A program made the translations under genes and the position numbers. From Peribacillus deserti (GTDB lineage: Bacteria > Bacillota > Bacilli > Bacillales > DSM-1321), in contig NZ_PGUY01000054.1 in NCBI RefSeq assembly GCF_002863585.1, forward strand, positions 1 through 61,176: a stretch of 61,176 nucleotides of DNA, read 5' to 3'. This document shows, one piece after another, positions 1 to 9,128 of this stretch (positions within the stretch are counted from its first letter, which is position 1; every line of letters starts with the position of its first letter). The notes under the pieces were generated by a model. The model was not told where the DNA came from. It ran no database searches and saw only the letters and a list, made by a program, of their open reading frames with translations.

Positions 1-490
1 ATTTTGCCTTTTAATGGCGATTGGCTTATGACCGAAGGTGTCAGTCCGGAGCTGGACAATACCCGCTGCTCCCGCACAGAAAAGCGGAAAGCGGTGCCTG
101 CCCAACATATAAATATTAAACGCTCAGTGAAAATCCCAATAGATATAAAATTCTAAACAAATTGGCAGGCAGAGACCCGATAAAGAACACTTGCTGATTG
201 GCGAAAGACAGTGAAGACAGAAGCTTAGTCGCACTTACCACGCTCGAACGCCACGTCCTGTGGCCACGCCTGGCTCGCACATCCTGTGCTTCGTGCGTCA
301 GCCAAGCATAAGACGAGCCGGCTGTGGGGAGTGCTTTTCTCCCCATGGACGGATCGGCTTATGACTCGAGGGTCTCAGCTTGCAGCTGGATCAAGGAGTC
401 TCGCACCTTACGTTCCAATCAACCAGTTTAACAATAGGGTTTGTTCACAGAACTTATTAAAAAAACAACAATTTTTTAGAAAAGAGCCTT
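1..490. repeat. Long-form dispersed repeat (copy A), cut by window start
   Basis: Matches the internal core of the copies at 6899-7652 and 57262-57749: the blocks ending in TTTTAATGGCGATTGGC, GTCAGTCCGGAGCTGG and AGCTTAGTCGC...CCACGTCCTGTGGC are shared. It contains short hairpins such as GCCACGTCCTGTGGC and GCACATCCTGTGC. The right end, TTTTTTAGAAAAGAGCCTT at 472-490, is the terminal inverted repeat seen in the other copies. No credible protein is encoded; open frames here are in repeat DNA. Confidence 0.8.
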
Positions 491-713
491 TTTATAAATG
501 CAGCATGCTGTATGCTATCCATACGGAAGGGATGGTACGTATGGAATTCTGGAGAATGACGGCCTGTGTAGTAAATAAAAAGGATGATATGGACCTGCTT
601 TGGGTAATGACGACTCCAGTTTCCCCTAAAGACCACGAGCTACCTATTTGGAGTGGACTTTAGCAAATCTCGCATCCTGCGAAAAGCGAAATAAAGGAGA
701 CTTGAACAGCCGC

Positions 714-1493
714 CTAAAACTTCTTTTTATCTTTCTTATCCTTACCGTATACCAATAAGGTTTCCGGATTAGCCTGTAAGATAATTAAAGCTAATATCAG
801 AATGCCCGATGCAATCCAGATCGCCTCTGTTCCAAAGCGGAGAGTGGACAATGTCCCTGCGAACGCTCCAGCTAAAAAGGAAACAATGATGATGATAAAA
901 TCCAGGCTCTTCAATGCTGCGTGGCGGTCCCGTCCTATAAGGGCAGTGTAGGCAGCCTGAGAGGCTGTACGGAGATTCCCGGTTACCATGGCAGAATTAT
1001 ACGGCCATTTTACGAGCGTACGAAAGGATGATATCTGCACCGAGGCAGCAAAGGCAATAGTAATGGTCACAGTAGAGTTAGGTACTTCAGGAGGCCAGGT
1101 TCCCACTATCATCAGGGCAATACTTTCAACAAGCAAAACGGTCCGTGCCGGATACGGAAACAGCTTTATGATCTTAGGATGTTTAAGAGCTTCAGCCGTT
1201 AAGACACCCAGGATAAATGCAATAATTGGAGGAATATGTTCAAGTCCCTCGCTCCACTGCCTCTGTGCAAGCTTAATCCCAAGCAAGACCAGGTTTCCCG
1301 TCTGGGAGGTGGCAAATACTCCGTCTCTACTTATAAAGGTGTAAGCATCAAGGAATCCCCCAACTGCTCCCAATAACATCCCAAGGCCCACAGATTCGGC
1401 TGTCAGCGGAGGCAGTTTCCGCCTTCTTTCGTATATATACTTCCTCATCGAAGCTATATTTAAAATCCTTCTATCCCTAATCCTAGTTCTCAT
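714..1493 (-). CDS. DUF1275 (YoaK-like) membrane protein
   Basis: A 259-residue integral membrane protein of the DUF1275/YoaK family; function is not established for the family. The diagnostic N-terminal block is present (GFLDAYTFISRDGVFATSQTGN, read in two halves around residues 46-67), where YoaK proteins carry G-x-x-DAYTY-x-x-x-GVFA-x-x-QTGN. About six hydrophobic segments follow and the tail is lysine-rich. The ATG at 1493 has AGGAGA six bases upstream, which supports this start although a second Met lies at residue 16. Monocistronic: the neighbours are a repeat copy downstream and a divergent lipase gene upstream. Confidence 0.9.
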   Translation of the reverse strand: MRTRIRDRRILNIASMRKYIYERRRKLPPLTAESVGLGMLLGAVGGFLDAYTFISRDGVFATSQTGNLVLLGIKLAQRQWSEGLEHIPPIIAFILGVLTAEALKHPKIIKLFPYPARTVLLVESIALMIVGTWPPEVPNSTVTITIAFAASVQISSFRTLVKWPYNSAMVTGNLRTASQAAYTALIGRDRHAALKSLDFIIIIVSFLAGAFAGTLSTLRFGTEAIWIASGILILALIILQANPETLLVYGKDKKDKKKF

Positions 1494-1890
1494 GAATGGT
1501 CTCCTAAGACGGCAAATTTATCATTGCTCTCTTTTTACCCACAAATTAGGCAGCATAACGTTATTATCCATAAGGAAATTACATGTTAATCATATTAAAA
1601 GACCTTTCTGGAATACGAGCATTCGGACCGGGAAGTCATTTAGAAACTTTGATGGGTATATTTTATAAATAAGATTTTTTATTTTCGTGAAAAAACTTTG
1701 AAGAGGAATTATTTACAGCACCCCAAGCTGATGGCATGAGTTCTGTGTTTCATCTCTCCCGGTACATTGAGGCTGCATAAAAGGACTTGTCTGGTTTATT
1801 AAGGGTATTAATATAGCAGAGACCAAAGATAAACGTGTAAAGCCGGCATTTTATTTTGATCTGCCGCAAATCAGAAGGGAGCGTTTGAAT
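1494..1890. other. Intergenic region between divergent genes
   Basis: About 400 bp between the DUF1275 gene and the patatin-like gene. It must hold both promoters. AT-rich with no recognisable operator, terminator or RNA. A repeat copy is not present here. Confidence 0.5.
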
Positions 1891-2730
1891 ATGGAAACCG
1901 GATTGGCATTTGCCGGCGGAGGGATTCCAGGATGTGCCGCTGTGGGGGTTTTGAAGGCATTAAAAGAGGCAGGTATTAAGGTTACTCATATTGCCGGAAC
2001 AAGCTCCGGGGCGATGGCAGCCGCTCTTTATGCATACGGCTATGAACCCGGTGACCTTGAAAAACTTGTGCCGACACTCAGCCGCCGTTATTTAGATATA
2101 GATTATAAGGCGGTTTTATTAAGAGCATTATTCCTGCAGCCAAAACTCAAAGGCTGGTTAAAAGGCAATCGATTTAGACATTTAATTCAAACATTGACTC
2201 ATGAGGATTCCTTGTCTGCCTTGCAAATCCCCTGCGGCATAGTGGCAACGGATTTAAATAAGGGAACACCAGTCGTTTTTACCCAAAGTCCCATCAGTGA
2301 TTTTGCCTATGAAACAGAGGCATCCATTGCCGATGCGGTAAGGGCAAGCTTTGCGATACCATTTCTATTCAAACCTGCCCTCCATAAGGGCGCCGCTTTA
2401 ATTGATGGGGGTGTTACCGTCAACTGTCCTGTCCGGATCTGCCGGGCTCTTGGTGCAAATAGGGTTATCGCAGTGGATCCGATCTCTCCCATTGCAGACA
2501 TCCCTAGCAGCTCCTATGGGACATACAAGCTGATCCATAAAATCATTTATTTGAACCTAAAGCTTCAGATGGAGTCCGAACTGAAATTCGCCGATTATGT
2601 TATACAGCCGCAAACAGATTTTGTCGGAGGGTTCGAATTCAAAAAGGCAGTCCAATGTATAGAAGCGGGCTACCATTCCACCATGAAAAATATAGATGAG
2701 ATAAAGGCCCGTCTATCCGTTTGTCCATAA
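1891..2730 (+). CDS. Patatin-like phospholipase family protein
   Basis: A 279-residue serine acyl hydrolase with the patatin/RssA/YlbK fold. From the ATG at 1891 the oxyanion-hole glycines are G9-G10-G11 (FAGGGIPG), the nucleophile is Ser38 in GTSSG, and the catalytic aspartate is Asp172 in DGG, so the Ser-Asp dyad is complete. Such proteins cleave lipid acyl esters; the natural substrate is not predictable. A TTG at 1885 is also in frame, but AAGGGAG at 1876-1882 is better spaced for the ATG at 1891. No signal peptide, so cytoplasmic or membrane-peripheral. Stands alone. Confidence 0.92.
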   Translation: METGLAFAGGGIPGCAAVGVLKALKEAGIKVTHIAGTSSGAMAAALYAYGYEPGDLEKLVPTLSRRYLDIDYKAVLLRALFLQPKLKGWLKGNRFRHLIQTLTHEDSLSALQIPCGIVATDLNKGTPVVFTQSPISDFAYETEASIADAVRASFAIPFLFKPALHKGAALIDGGVTVNCPVRICRALGANRVIAVDPISPIADIPSSSYGTYKLIHKIIYLNLKLQMESELKFADYVIQPQTDFVGGFEFKKAVQCIEAGYHSTMKNIDEIKARLSVCP

Positions 2731-2990
2731 ATCCCCACATTAAATAACAGCTGTTTTACATTTCATTAAGGGAGGCTATCAATCCGCAAGAAAATCCTGC
2801 TAACCCATGTAATAGCCCCGACTAGGCCGCATTTCACTAGCAAAAACGAAACGCTCAGGTCTTTTAATGGAAATCTAGTAAGATTAAGCTTTGTCCTGAA
2901 ATCAATTTTCCCGTGAAAAAGCAGCATTGAAAAATGACTATATGCTACAAACTCTATGAATTGTCGGCAAACATGCAGCCAGATAAATGA
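2731..2990. other. Intergenic region before array 1
   Basis: No gene supported. The open frames on the minus strand across 2766-3205 arise because the 21-bp period of the neighbouring motif array equals seven codons and keeps a frame open. Confidence 0.5.
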
Positions 2991-3165
2991 TAAGCATAAA
3001 CACTTAATTTCAAGCATAAGCAGGACTGGGATAAGCATATCCCCGATTTTATAAGCATAGGCCAGACACAGATAAGCATAAACCACTCAAACCTAAGCAT
3101 ATGTCTGGAAAACATAAGCATAAAACTTCCAAATGTAAGCATAAACCTCAAAAAAATAAGCGTAA
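2991..3165 (-). repeat. Phased nine-copy motif array 1 (TATGCTTA, minus strand)
   Basis: Nine copies of the octamer TAAGCATA (TATGCTTA on the minus strand) start at 2991, 3011, 3032, 3052, 3073, 3094, 3115, 3136 and 3157. Spacings are 20 or 21 bp throughout, two turns of B-DNA. Two copies carry one mismatch (C at 3011; TAAGCGTA at 3157). The 12-13 bp between motifs is not conserved except for a T-run just before the motif on the minus strand. Same architecture as the arrays at 8778 and 13606. Function unknown. Confidence 0.9.
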
Positions 3166-3526
3166 ATTTTCCAGACAGCCTTAAAAAATGTTTAAAATCC
3201 TTCAAAAGTAACTAATAGCACCCTTATTGGATGCGACCCTGCTTAATTAATGAGGAAATATGTACATGAGAAGGAAAAACCGCTAGTGAATACCAAAAAA
3301 CTTGGATGAAAGGGTGAAAATGCGCTTCCCTGATTAAAGAGGAGTGTCGCTGGTCAGGGTGTTTTTAGATTTTGTAAACACAATAAAACTATAGCAAAAG
3401 GTAAATGATTTAACCATTTAGATCCCTTTAACTCCATAAAAAATGTGTACGAATAACGAACAACCCACCGTGCGATGTGCACAAATTGATTTTGCCAATA
3501 CCTATTCCGTCTAAATAAAGACACTG
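3166..3526. other. Intergenic region without recognised gene
   Basis: About 360 bp. A weak dyad CCCTGA...TCAGGG at about 3329-3360 is followed by TGTTTTTAG and might act as a plus-strand terminator. Nothing else is recognisable. Confidence 0.35.
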
Positions 3527-4034
3527 TTAACTGGATGTCTGCATGGTCCCAAAAATACCTTTTATTTTCTCATACACAAACTGCACTCCATATAATAAAT
3601 AGGCTTTATAGTGTAAGTAAATAAAAAATTGAAGTTGATTTAATCGATTTAGACTTATGATTTTCATTTTTTTAAGAACATCAATGATTAGAAAAGCAAA
3701 GAGACCATCTGATATAACATTAAGTAATACGAATTTTTTTAAAATTCCCATATGAATGCTTAAGGATCCACATGGATAGAGGCATATAAGGGCCAATGCT
3801 GAAAGGAAGTTCGTCCTTAAAAAAAGATTTTTGCTTGTCGTAAAACTTCCACCAGTTCCGTTTATTTCCATATAAATGATTTATGATTTCAAAGAAAACG
3901 ATAAAAACGCCCGCTGCAGAATAGCGTTTAATATTCCGTTTACCTAAAAAAAACAACGATAACCAAGGAATCAATATTATGGTTAGATTAAATACTAAGT
4001 GCCTCTTTTTTATGATAGCAAACACACCCCGCAC
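3527..4034 (-). pseudogene. CBO0543-family membrane protein, frameshifted
   Basis: Two overlapping minus-strand frames together make one membrane protein of about 168 residues. The N-terminal part (from ATG 4034) carries NKRNWWKFYDK and LPFSIGPYMPLSMWILK, then terminates. The C-terminal part continues as KKFVLLNVISDGLFAF and KGIFG. The join lies at a run of seven A residues on the minus strand (about 3731-3738): removing one A fuses the frames. The aromatic, multi-span pattern matches the CBO0543 family of Bacilli, also present at 60295-60756. A homopolymer slip could be a true mutation, a phase-variable switch or an assembly error. Confidence 0.75.
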
Positions 4035-4140
4035 TACATGATCGATTTCAATTTAGTTTTTACGATTACTTGGTATTTATGTAAATGTCCTGGGGTCCAT
4101 GAAGCTGTACAAACGATTGCAGGCACCCGTAAAGATCAAA

Positions 4141-4174
4141 AAAACAAACCTTGTTATAACACAAGATTTGTTTT
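4141..4174 (-). terminator. Probable rho-independent terminator
   Basis: Stem AAAACAAACCTTGT / ACAAGATTTGTTTT with a six-base loop. Read on the minus strand it is followed by a T-run, so it fits the end of the transcript of the oxidoreductase gene that stops at 4423. Confidence 0.55.
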
Positions 4175-4195
4175 CTACACTTATTTCTGTTGTCC

Positions 4196-4290
4196 ATTCT
4201 CGAACTTACACTGCCGCTATGCTTATCCCCGCCTAACGCACACATAGGTCACGGCGTCTTCGAGAATCGTAAGTTCGACTGAGCACTGTC
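4196..4290. repeat. Decayed fragment of the long dispersed repeat
   Basis: CACTGCCGCT...CTAACGCACACATAGGTCACG resembles the core of copy B near 7275-7320 (CACTGCCGCTCGTCTTATGC, GGCTAACGCACGAGG). It is bracketed by the inverted pair CGAACTTAC / GTAAGTTCG. Divergent, so the relation is tentative. Confidence 0.35.
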
Positions 4291-4422
4291 TGCGGCTAAA
4301 GCTCGCCGACCAACAAGTATTCATCAGGTGATTACTTTTCAAAAAGCTTAGTCCTACTTTAGTATTTGACGCCATGGAGGAGTTAAAGTAAGGCCGGTTT
4401 GAAAAGCACAGCCCGCCTCATT

Positions 4423-5424
4423 TCACTTCCCATCAACGATTTCCTTGAAGATTTGATAAGACCGCTTTTGTTTATCAGGATCAAAGATATAGGAAACAGC
4501 CATGATTTCATCAACATGGTACGTCTCTTGAAATTTTATTAACTGTGCTTTTACTGTTTCTTTGCTGCCCATTAACGTAACACTTGACATCGAAGAAGCC
4601 ATTGCTTTCTCATGATCACTCCATATTTCATCCATATTATCCACTGGTGGCTGCAATGGTGATTGTGAACCTCGGACGACATTTAGGAAGAATTGCTGCA
4701 TCGTTGTTGATTCTCTTAAGGCTTCTTCATCGGTTTCATCGGCAATTACATTTAAGCAAACCATCATATATGGAGAATCCAGATATTCAGAAGGCTGGAA
4801 TCGATTGCGATAAATCGAGATGGCTTCCTCCATGTACCTAGGTGCAAAGTGTGAGGCAAATACATATGGCAGCCCTAATTTAGCCGCTAAATAGGCTGAA
4901 TCTGTCGATGACCCTAAAATATATATCGGAATATTAGTACCGACTCCCGGAAACGCTTTGACATATCCTTGTTTTTCATCGGGTCCAAAGTATGTAAGCA
5001 AGGAATTGACGTCATCAGGGAACGTATACACAGAATCATTTTGTGAACGTCTTAGCGCGCTTGCCGTCATCATATCGGTTCCCGGTGCCCTGCCAAGTCC
5101 TAAGTCCAATCGGTTTGGATAAATGGTCGCCATTGTACCGAATTGTTCTGCCACTACTAATGGAGAATGATTAGGCAGCATTACCCCTCCAGAACCAACA
5201 CGGATTTTTTCAGTATGCTCCAAAGTATGCTTGATTAAAATGGAAGTGGCCGAACTTACAAGTGTAGGAGAATTATGGTGTTCTGCAATCCAATACCTTT
5301 TATATCCCATTTCCTCTGCAGCTTGTGCTAAATCAACCATCGAATCTACCGCATCTTTAGCTTCCTGTCCTTTACGAATGGGAGCAAGATTTAATACCGA
5401 AACGGGTATATTTATATTTGTCAT
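4423..5424 (-). CDS. LLM-class flavin-dependent oxidoreductase
   Basis: A 333-residue bacterial-luciferase-like monooxygenase of the MsnO8/YwcH/YceB group, using reduced flavin to oxidise a small organic substrate that cannot be predicted. Seen: the start [10 protein letters not shown], then YWIAEHHN (residues 42-49), [14 protein letters not shown] and [10 protein letters not shown], all hallmarks of this group. Length is normal. AAGGGA nine bases before the ATG supports the start. It diverges from the nitroreductase gene at 5848, and both use flavin, so the 420-bp gap may be a shared control region. Confidence 0.93.
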   Translation of the reverse strand: MTNINIPVSVLNLAPIRKGQEAKDAVDSMVDLAQAAEEMGYKRYWIAEHHNSPTLVSSATSILIKHTLEHTEKIRVGSGGVMLPNHSPLVVAEQFGTMATIYPNRLDLGLGRAPGTDMMTASALRRSQNDSVYTFPDDVNSLLTYFGPDEKQGYVKAFPGVGTNIPIYILGSSTDSAYLAAKLGLPYVFASHFAPRYMEEAISIYRNRFQPSEYLDSPYMMVCLNVIADETDEEALRESTTMQQFFLNVVRGSQSPLQPPVDNMDEIWSDHEKAMASSMSSVTLMGSKETVKAQLIKFQETYHVDEIMAVSYIFDPDKQKRSYQIFKEIVDGK

Positions 5425-5847
5425 TTCAATTAGTCCCTTCTAAACCAAGATATCACTATAGTAACAATTAGCGATTTAGAAACAAAATAGAATGCTTAGA
5501 GTTACATTGGATCTCACTGTTGCCTTCTGATTTCTATTAAAGCCCATGTAATAGCTGAATATTTTTTGACCTAAAGTCGGTATCCCATAATAGCCGGAAA
5601 CAGTTCTGATACACTTCCAACTAATACTTGAATACTCCCCCGCTTACTACTTCCCTAATCTATTCTGCCTTCAAAGGCTTCCACTGGAGCCAAATATTAT
5701 ACCGCAAAAACACATCCAACAGCGTCCCTAAGTCTTTTTAGTTTACAAACATACAAAACAATAGTATTTTTGTTCATTGTATTCAGGTATAAATAAGCTT
5801 CAGCAAAATTAAAATAATCATCATTAAATAGAAGGAGTTATACAACT
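5425..5847. promoter_or_regulatory. Divergent promoter region, flavoenzyme genes
   Basis: Separates two divergently transcribed flavoenzyme genes. The end nearest the nitroreductase is rich in A/T tracts (around 5737-5790), where a promoter and operator are expected, but no clear -35/-10 pair or palindrome stands out. No gene is supported inside it. Confidence 0.4.
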
Positions 5848-6483
5848 ATGACTACTCCAAAATCGAACGACTTTAGCGAAATTGTTAGAGGACGCCGTTC
5901 CATAAAGAAATATGATCCTACTGTTAAAATAAGCAAAGAGGAAATGGAAGACATTCTTACGCTTGCCACTACAGCTCCCTCTTCCGTTAATATGCAGCCG
6001 TGGAGGTTCCTTGTAATCGACAGCCCGGAAGGAAAGGCAATGCTGGCACCGCTTGCCCGCTTTAATCAAACCCAGGTAGAAACTTCAGCAGCAATGATCG
6101 CAGTCTTCGGAGATATCAATAACTTTGAAAAGTTTGAAGACATTTATGGCAAAGCTGTCGAAGAAGGGCATATGCCGCTTGAGGTTAAGGAAGGGATCTA
6201 CAAATCGTTCTCAGGCTATTTTGAAACGATTTCCCGTGAAGAAATGGAAGATGTTGTGCTGGTAGACGGCGGCCTTGTATCCATGCAGCTCATGCTTGCG
6301 GCCCGTGCATATGGGTACGATACAAACCCTATCGGAGGATATGAAAAGGATAAAATAGCAGAAGCATTCGGTTTAGATAAAGAACGCTATGTTCCAGTTA
6401 TGCTTATTTCCATCGGAAAAGCTGCAGACACAGGTTACAAATCTGTTCGACTTCCAATCGATCAAGTGGCACAATGGAAGTAA
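5848..6483 (+). CDS. Nitroreductase-family protein
   Basis: A 211-residue FMN-dependent NAD(P)H oxidoreductase of the nitroreductase superfamily, with likely substrates among nitro compounds, quinones or enones. Motifs seen: RGRRSIKKYDP near the N terminus (FMN phosphate contact), TTAPSSVNMQPWRFLV at residues 40-55, and NPIGGYEKDKIAEAFGL in the C-terminal third. AGAAGGAG lies upstream of the ATG. It sits 36 bp ahead of a monooxygenase-fold gene on the same strand, so they form an operon. Confidence 0.93.
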   Translation: MTTPKSNDFSEIVRGRRSIKKYDPTVKISKEEMEDILTLATTAPSSVNMQPWRFLVIDSPEGKAMLAPLARFNQTQVETSAAMIAVFGDINNFEKFEDIYGKAVEEGHMPLEVKEGIYKSFSGYFETISREEMEDVVLVDGGLVSMQLMLAARAYGYDTNPIGGYEKDKIAEAFGLDKERYVPVMLISIGKAADTGYKSVRLPIDQVAQWK

Positions 6484-6519
6484 GCTTTAATAAACTCTTA
6501 ATGAGAGGATGAATCTTTT

Positions 6520-6816
6520 ATGATTATTATCCACGCTTCATTCCACGTAAATCCAGCCAAGCAAGATGAATTTTTGACAGAGGTGCAGCCGCTTATTGCT
6601 GCTTCACGTAAAGAAAGCGGGAATGTCTCTTACATTCTGTACAAAGATACAGAAAATGATCATATCTACACGATGGTTGAAGTCTGGAAGGATGCACAGG
6701 CAATCGCAATCCACAACCAGAGCAGCCATTTTACCGAATTTGTCGGCAAAGCCAATGAGTTCCTGACTGCACCGCTAGATGTTAAATCTTTTGATGGACA
6801 ACCTGTTACATTATAA
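6520..6816 (+). CDS. Antibiotic-biosynthesis-monooxygenase (ABM) fold protein
   Basis: A 98-residue protein with the ferredoxin-like ABM domain, as in B. subtilis YcnE and E. coli YgiN. Seen: the opening IIIHASFHVNPAKQDEFL, GNVSYILYKDTEN in the middle, and EVWKDAQAIAIHNQSSHF, the usual E-x-W-x-D-x-x-A-x-x-x-H-x-x-x-x-H pattern. Usually a cofactorless dimer acting on quinol-like substrates. GAGAGGATG precedes the ATG. Downstream of and probably co-transcribed with the nitroreductase, consistent with a joint role in detoxifying quinone- or nitro-type compounds (inference). Confidence 0.9.
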   Translation: MIIIHASFHVNPAKQDEFLTEVQPLIAASRKESGNVSYILYKDTENDHIYTMVEVWKDAQAIAIHNQSSHFTEFVGKANEFLTAPLDVKSFDGQPVTL

Positions 6817-6851
6817 GTTGAAGGAAGCTGCATTGGCAAAGCTCTTCATAT

Positions 6852-6896
6852 AATAAAAAGAGATGAAATCGTATAGCGATCTCATCTCTTTTTATT
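6852..6896 (+). terminator. Rho-independent terminator
   Basis: Stem AATAAAAAGAGATGA with its complement TCATCTCTTTTTATT, followed by further T residues. Ends the nitroreductase/ABM operon. Confidence 0.9.
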
Positions 6897-6898
6897 AC

Positions 6899-7652
6899 AA
6901 GGCTCTTTTCTAAGAGATTGTTGTTTTTTAATGAGTTTTGTGACATCACCTTATTGTTAATTCAGGTTGGTTGGAGCGTAAGGTGCGAGACTCCTGCGGG
7001 AATAGCGGGTATTGTCCAGCTCCAAGGCTTTAGACCCTCGAGTCATAAGCCAATCAGTCCATGAGAAGAAAACCACTTCTCACGGCCAGCTCGTCTTATG
7101 CTTTTCAGGTCTCTGCCTTCCCTGAGAGTTTTTTGTGATAAAAGATAGCTAATCATGAGCTTCCTTAAGCAATGTTATTGGGGAAGGCATCTCTTTCCGC
7201 TTTTCGGTTTGCCCAGCTCCGGACTGACACCGCGGGTCTAGCCAATCGCCATTAAAAGGCAAAATCGGCCTTTCACTGCCGCTCGTCTTATGCCGGGCTA
7301 ACGCACGAGGCACAGGATGTGCGAGCCAGGCGGGGCCACAGGACCACAGGACGTGGCGTTACGAGCGTGGTAAGGGCGACTAAGCTTCTGTCTTCGCTAT
7401 CGCTTGCCAATCAGCAAGTCTTCTTTATCAGGTGTCTGCTTTTCTTTTAGTGTTTTGCCTAGACTTAAAAAAGATCATCATTCAGCTTTTGGATGGATCC
7501 TTTCTTGAAAAGCACCGTCCTCCGCTTTTCGATCAGGGGAGACTCCGCAGGCTAAGACGAGGAGGCTTACCGCCCGTCCCGCGGAAAGCGAGCATTCTGG
7601 AGAGGAAATCAACCTCTAGTTCAATAGCAACAAAATTTACAAAAACAGCCTT
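6899..7652. repeat. Long-form dispersed repeat (copy B), complete
   Basis: Left end AAGGCTCTTTTCTAAGAGATTG and right end ...TTTACAAAAACAGCCTT form imperfect terminal inverted repeats. Just inside lie the blocks GGAGCGTAAGGTGCGAGA and CTCCGCAGGCTAAGACGAGG shared with the short copy at 44664. The core of about 500 bp adds GC-rich hairpins (GCACAGGATGTGC, GGCCACAGGACC) also found in copies A and F. Open frames inside are not credible genes. Size about 754 bp; no transposase. Confidence 0.8.
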
Positions 7653-7689
7653 CAACAAAGGTTGGGGGCAAGTTCTAATCAGGAACATT

Positions 7690-8007
7690 TTATTTCTCTT
7701 TTATCTGTTCCCGGATCCTTTGAAGCTCCTCCAGGGACAGCTCACCCAGAGATTCCCTGATTTCTTCCTCGATCAGTTTCCTGTTGCTTTCCCGATATCG
7801 ATCCCACCATTCTCGAAGTCCTTCCGTTTTATCCAAAATGTATTCGATATCGATCTCTTCCACTTCATCGTCTGACAGATAATCGAGTACTGCTGCCAAC
7901 ATTCGACTAAGATTGCCAATTTCATCTTTGTCTCCTTCTATATTTGGCAAAGTAACAACTTTTTCGTGATCTGAGTCTTCATTAGTTTGTGCAGGCTTCC
8001 GAGGCAT
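7690..8007 (-). CDS. Hypothetical acidic protein
   Basis: A 105-residue strongly charged protein I do not recognise. The middle is acidic (LSDDEVEEIDIEYILDK) and the C terminus is a probable amphipathic helix (EEEIRESLGELSLEELQRI). No membrane segment, signal or cysteine. AAGGAG lies seven bases before the ATG, codon use is ordinary and the start is clean, which is why I take it as a real gene. It lies just past a repeat copy and is monocistronic. Confidence 0.75.
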   Translation of the reverse strand: MPRKPAQTNEDSDHEKVVTLPNIEGDKDEIGNLSRMLAAVLDYLSDDEVEEIDIEYILDKTEGLREWWDRYRESNRKLIEEEIRESLGELSLEELQRIREQIKEK

Positions 8008-8311
8008 CGGTTCGCTCCTTATTCTCTTAGTAATAGGATGTTAGTATTACCAATAAAAAGAAAACGATTAATTATGCGAAGGTGTCCGGACTTATAGCTG
8101 CAGCTCAAATTAGATCATTTTTTCCAACCATAACTTACTTTTATTGAAACAGAATATATTTGAAAAGTATTCTTGAAGTAATCTTAACCTAAAAACCAAA
8201 ATTTGGTAAATCGTAGGATTTTTAAATATTAAATTATCTGAATGATAAAAAATGAAACTAATAGTATATTGAAGCGTATAGCATCTTAACCGGAGAAAGG
8301 GAGCGGTATAT

Positions 8312-8440
8312 TTGATCAGAAAAGTCGGTAAATATGCATTTTTAGCAGTGGCCGTGCCATTTGTCTTTTTGTTTTCAATCTTTTTTGACAGTGGAAACAC
8401 AGCATTATTTATTAACGATATTCTTAAAGATAAAGAATAA
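8312..8440 (+). CDS. Small single-span membrane protein (42 aa)
   Basis: A TTG-initiated reading frame with AAAGGGAG eight bases upstream. The product starts with a basic end (IRKVGKYAF), has one hydrophobic helix (FLAVAVPFVFLFSIFF) and ends in a short polar tail (INDILKDKE). The charge pattern suggests a cytoplasmic N terminus. Family not recognised. Evidence is the good ribosome site and the classic small-membrane-protein layout. Confidence 0.65.
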   Translation: MIRKVGKYAFLAVAVPFVFLFSIFFDSGNTALFINDILKDKE

Positions 8441-8777
8441 GGTTTTTGGGGATTGATTCTTTGCATCGGGCCTCTAGGAACGAGAATTCCAATATGTTAG
8501 GGAGATTGTTCATAATTTATAGGAAAAGAGACTGTTCTTTTATTATTATTTCATTTGTTGAATGGTGTATTCCACTGCCTGTCATTGATTTCGGGCGGCT
8601 GTAAAACACCAGGAGTATTTTTGGGCGCCCTTTCATCTGAAAAAAGCAATTTTTGGGGCTGAACCGTAACTTTTGGTTATCCTTTTTTTAAAACCTAGGC
8701 TTCCAGCTCATGGAAACAGGCAAATTGGCAGAGGTTTTTACTAAATGTAAAGGAAAGTGGTATCATGCAGCATGGTT
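8441..8777. other. Intergenic region before array 2
   Basis: About 340 bp without a supported gene. The plus-strand open frame at 8710-8895 runs through the 21-bp motif array and is a consequence of its seven-codon period. Confidence 0.5.
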
Positions 8778-8951
8778 TATGCTTACCTTTATGAGGGATA
8801 TGCTTATGTTCAAAGGATTTACGCTTATGTTTTTTGATTTTATGCTTATCTTTTCAACATTTATGCTTATCTCTCTTCATTCAATGCGTATGTAAGTGGC
8901 TTTATGCTTATGCCGCTGGCTTTATGCTTAACCAGATGCCCATATGCGTAT
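8778..8951 (+). repeat. Phased nine-copy motif array 2 (TATGCTTA, plus strand)
   Basis: Nine copies of TATGCTTA or a one- to two-mismatch variant start at 8778, 8799, 8820, 8841, 8862, 8883, 8903, 8923 and 8943. The first five steps are exactly 21 bp and the last three exactly 20 bp. Spacers differ apart from a T-run before most motifs. Variants are TACGCTTA, AATGCGTA and TATGCGTA. Same copy number and same long-to-short spacing change as array 3. Confidence 0.92.
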
Positions 8952-9128
8952 CTTCCTGAGCAACCTCAAGAACTTCTTTCCTGGAAGTTTCATGTATAGT
9001 TTCCCCTAATTTTCATAAAACCAACTGGTATTCCCAAACTTCCATTCTCAGTTCGTTTTGAAGCAATAAGTGATTCCTGATTCAATGACGAAAGCTCCCG
9101 CGACTACCATACAAAGATCCTAGATGTT

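Noticed and set aside
286-663. Open frame running from repeat copy A into unique DNA
   Set aside because: The first two thirds lie in repeat DNA with no ribosome site. The tail (RMTACVVNKKDDMDLLWV, ELPIWSGL) reads somewhat like protein and may be a scrap of a lost gene, but no start or family supports a feature.
2766-3205. Overlapping minus-strand frames with repeated FML
   Set aside because: They follow the 21-bp period of array 1; no ribosome site, frame lost where steps are 20 bp.
5450-5830. Possible decayed gene on the minus strand
   Set aside because: Short text such as VYQNCFRLLWDTDF appears, but with a stop, no start and no family, which is compatible with chance.
7432-7875. 147-residue plus-strand frame over copy B and the 105-residue gene
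   Set aside because: Starts in repeat DNA and runs antisense to a gene with a good ribosome site.
8710-8895. 61-residue plus-strand frame
   Set aside because: Same artefact over array 2.
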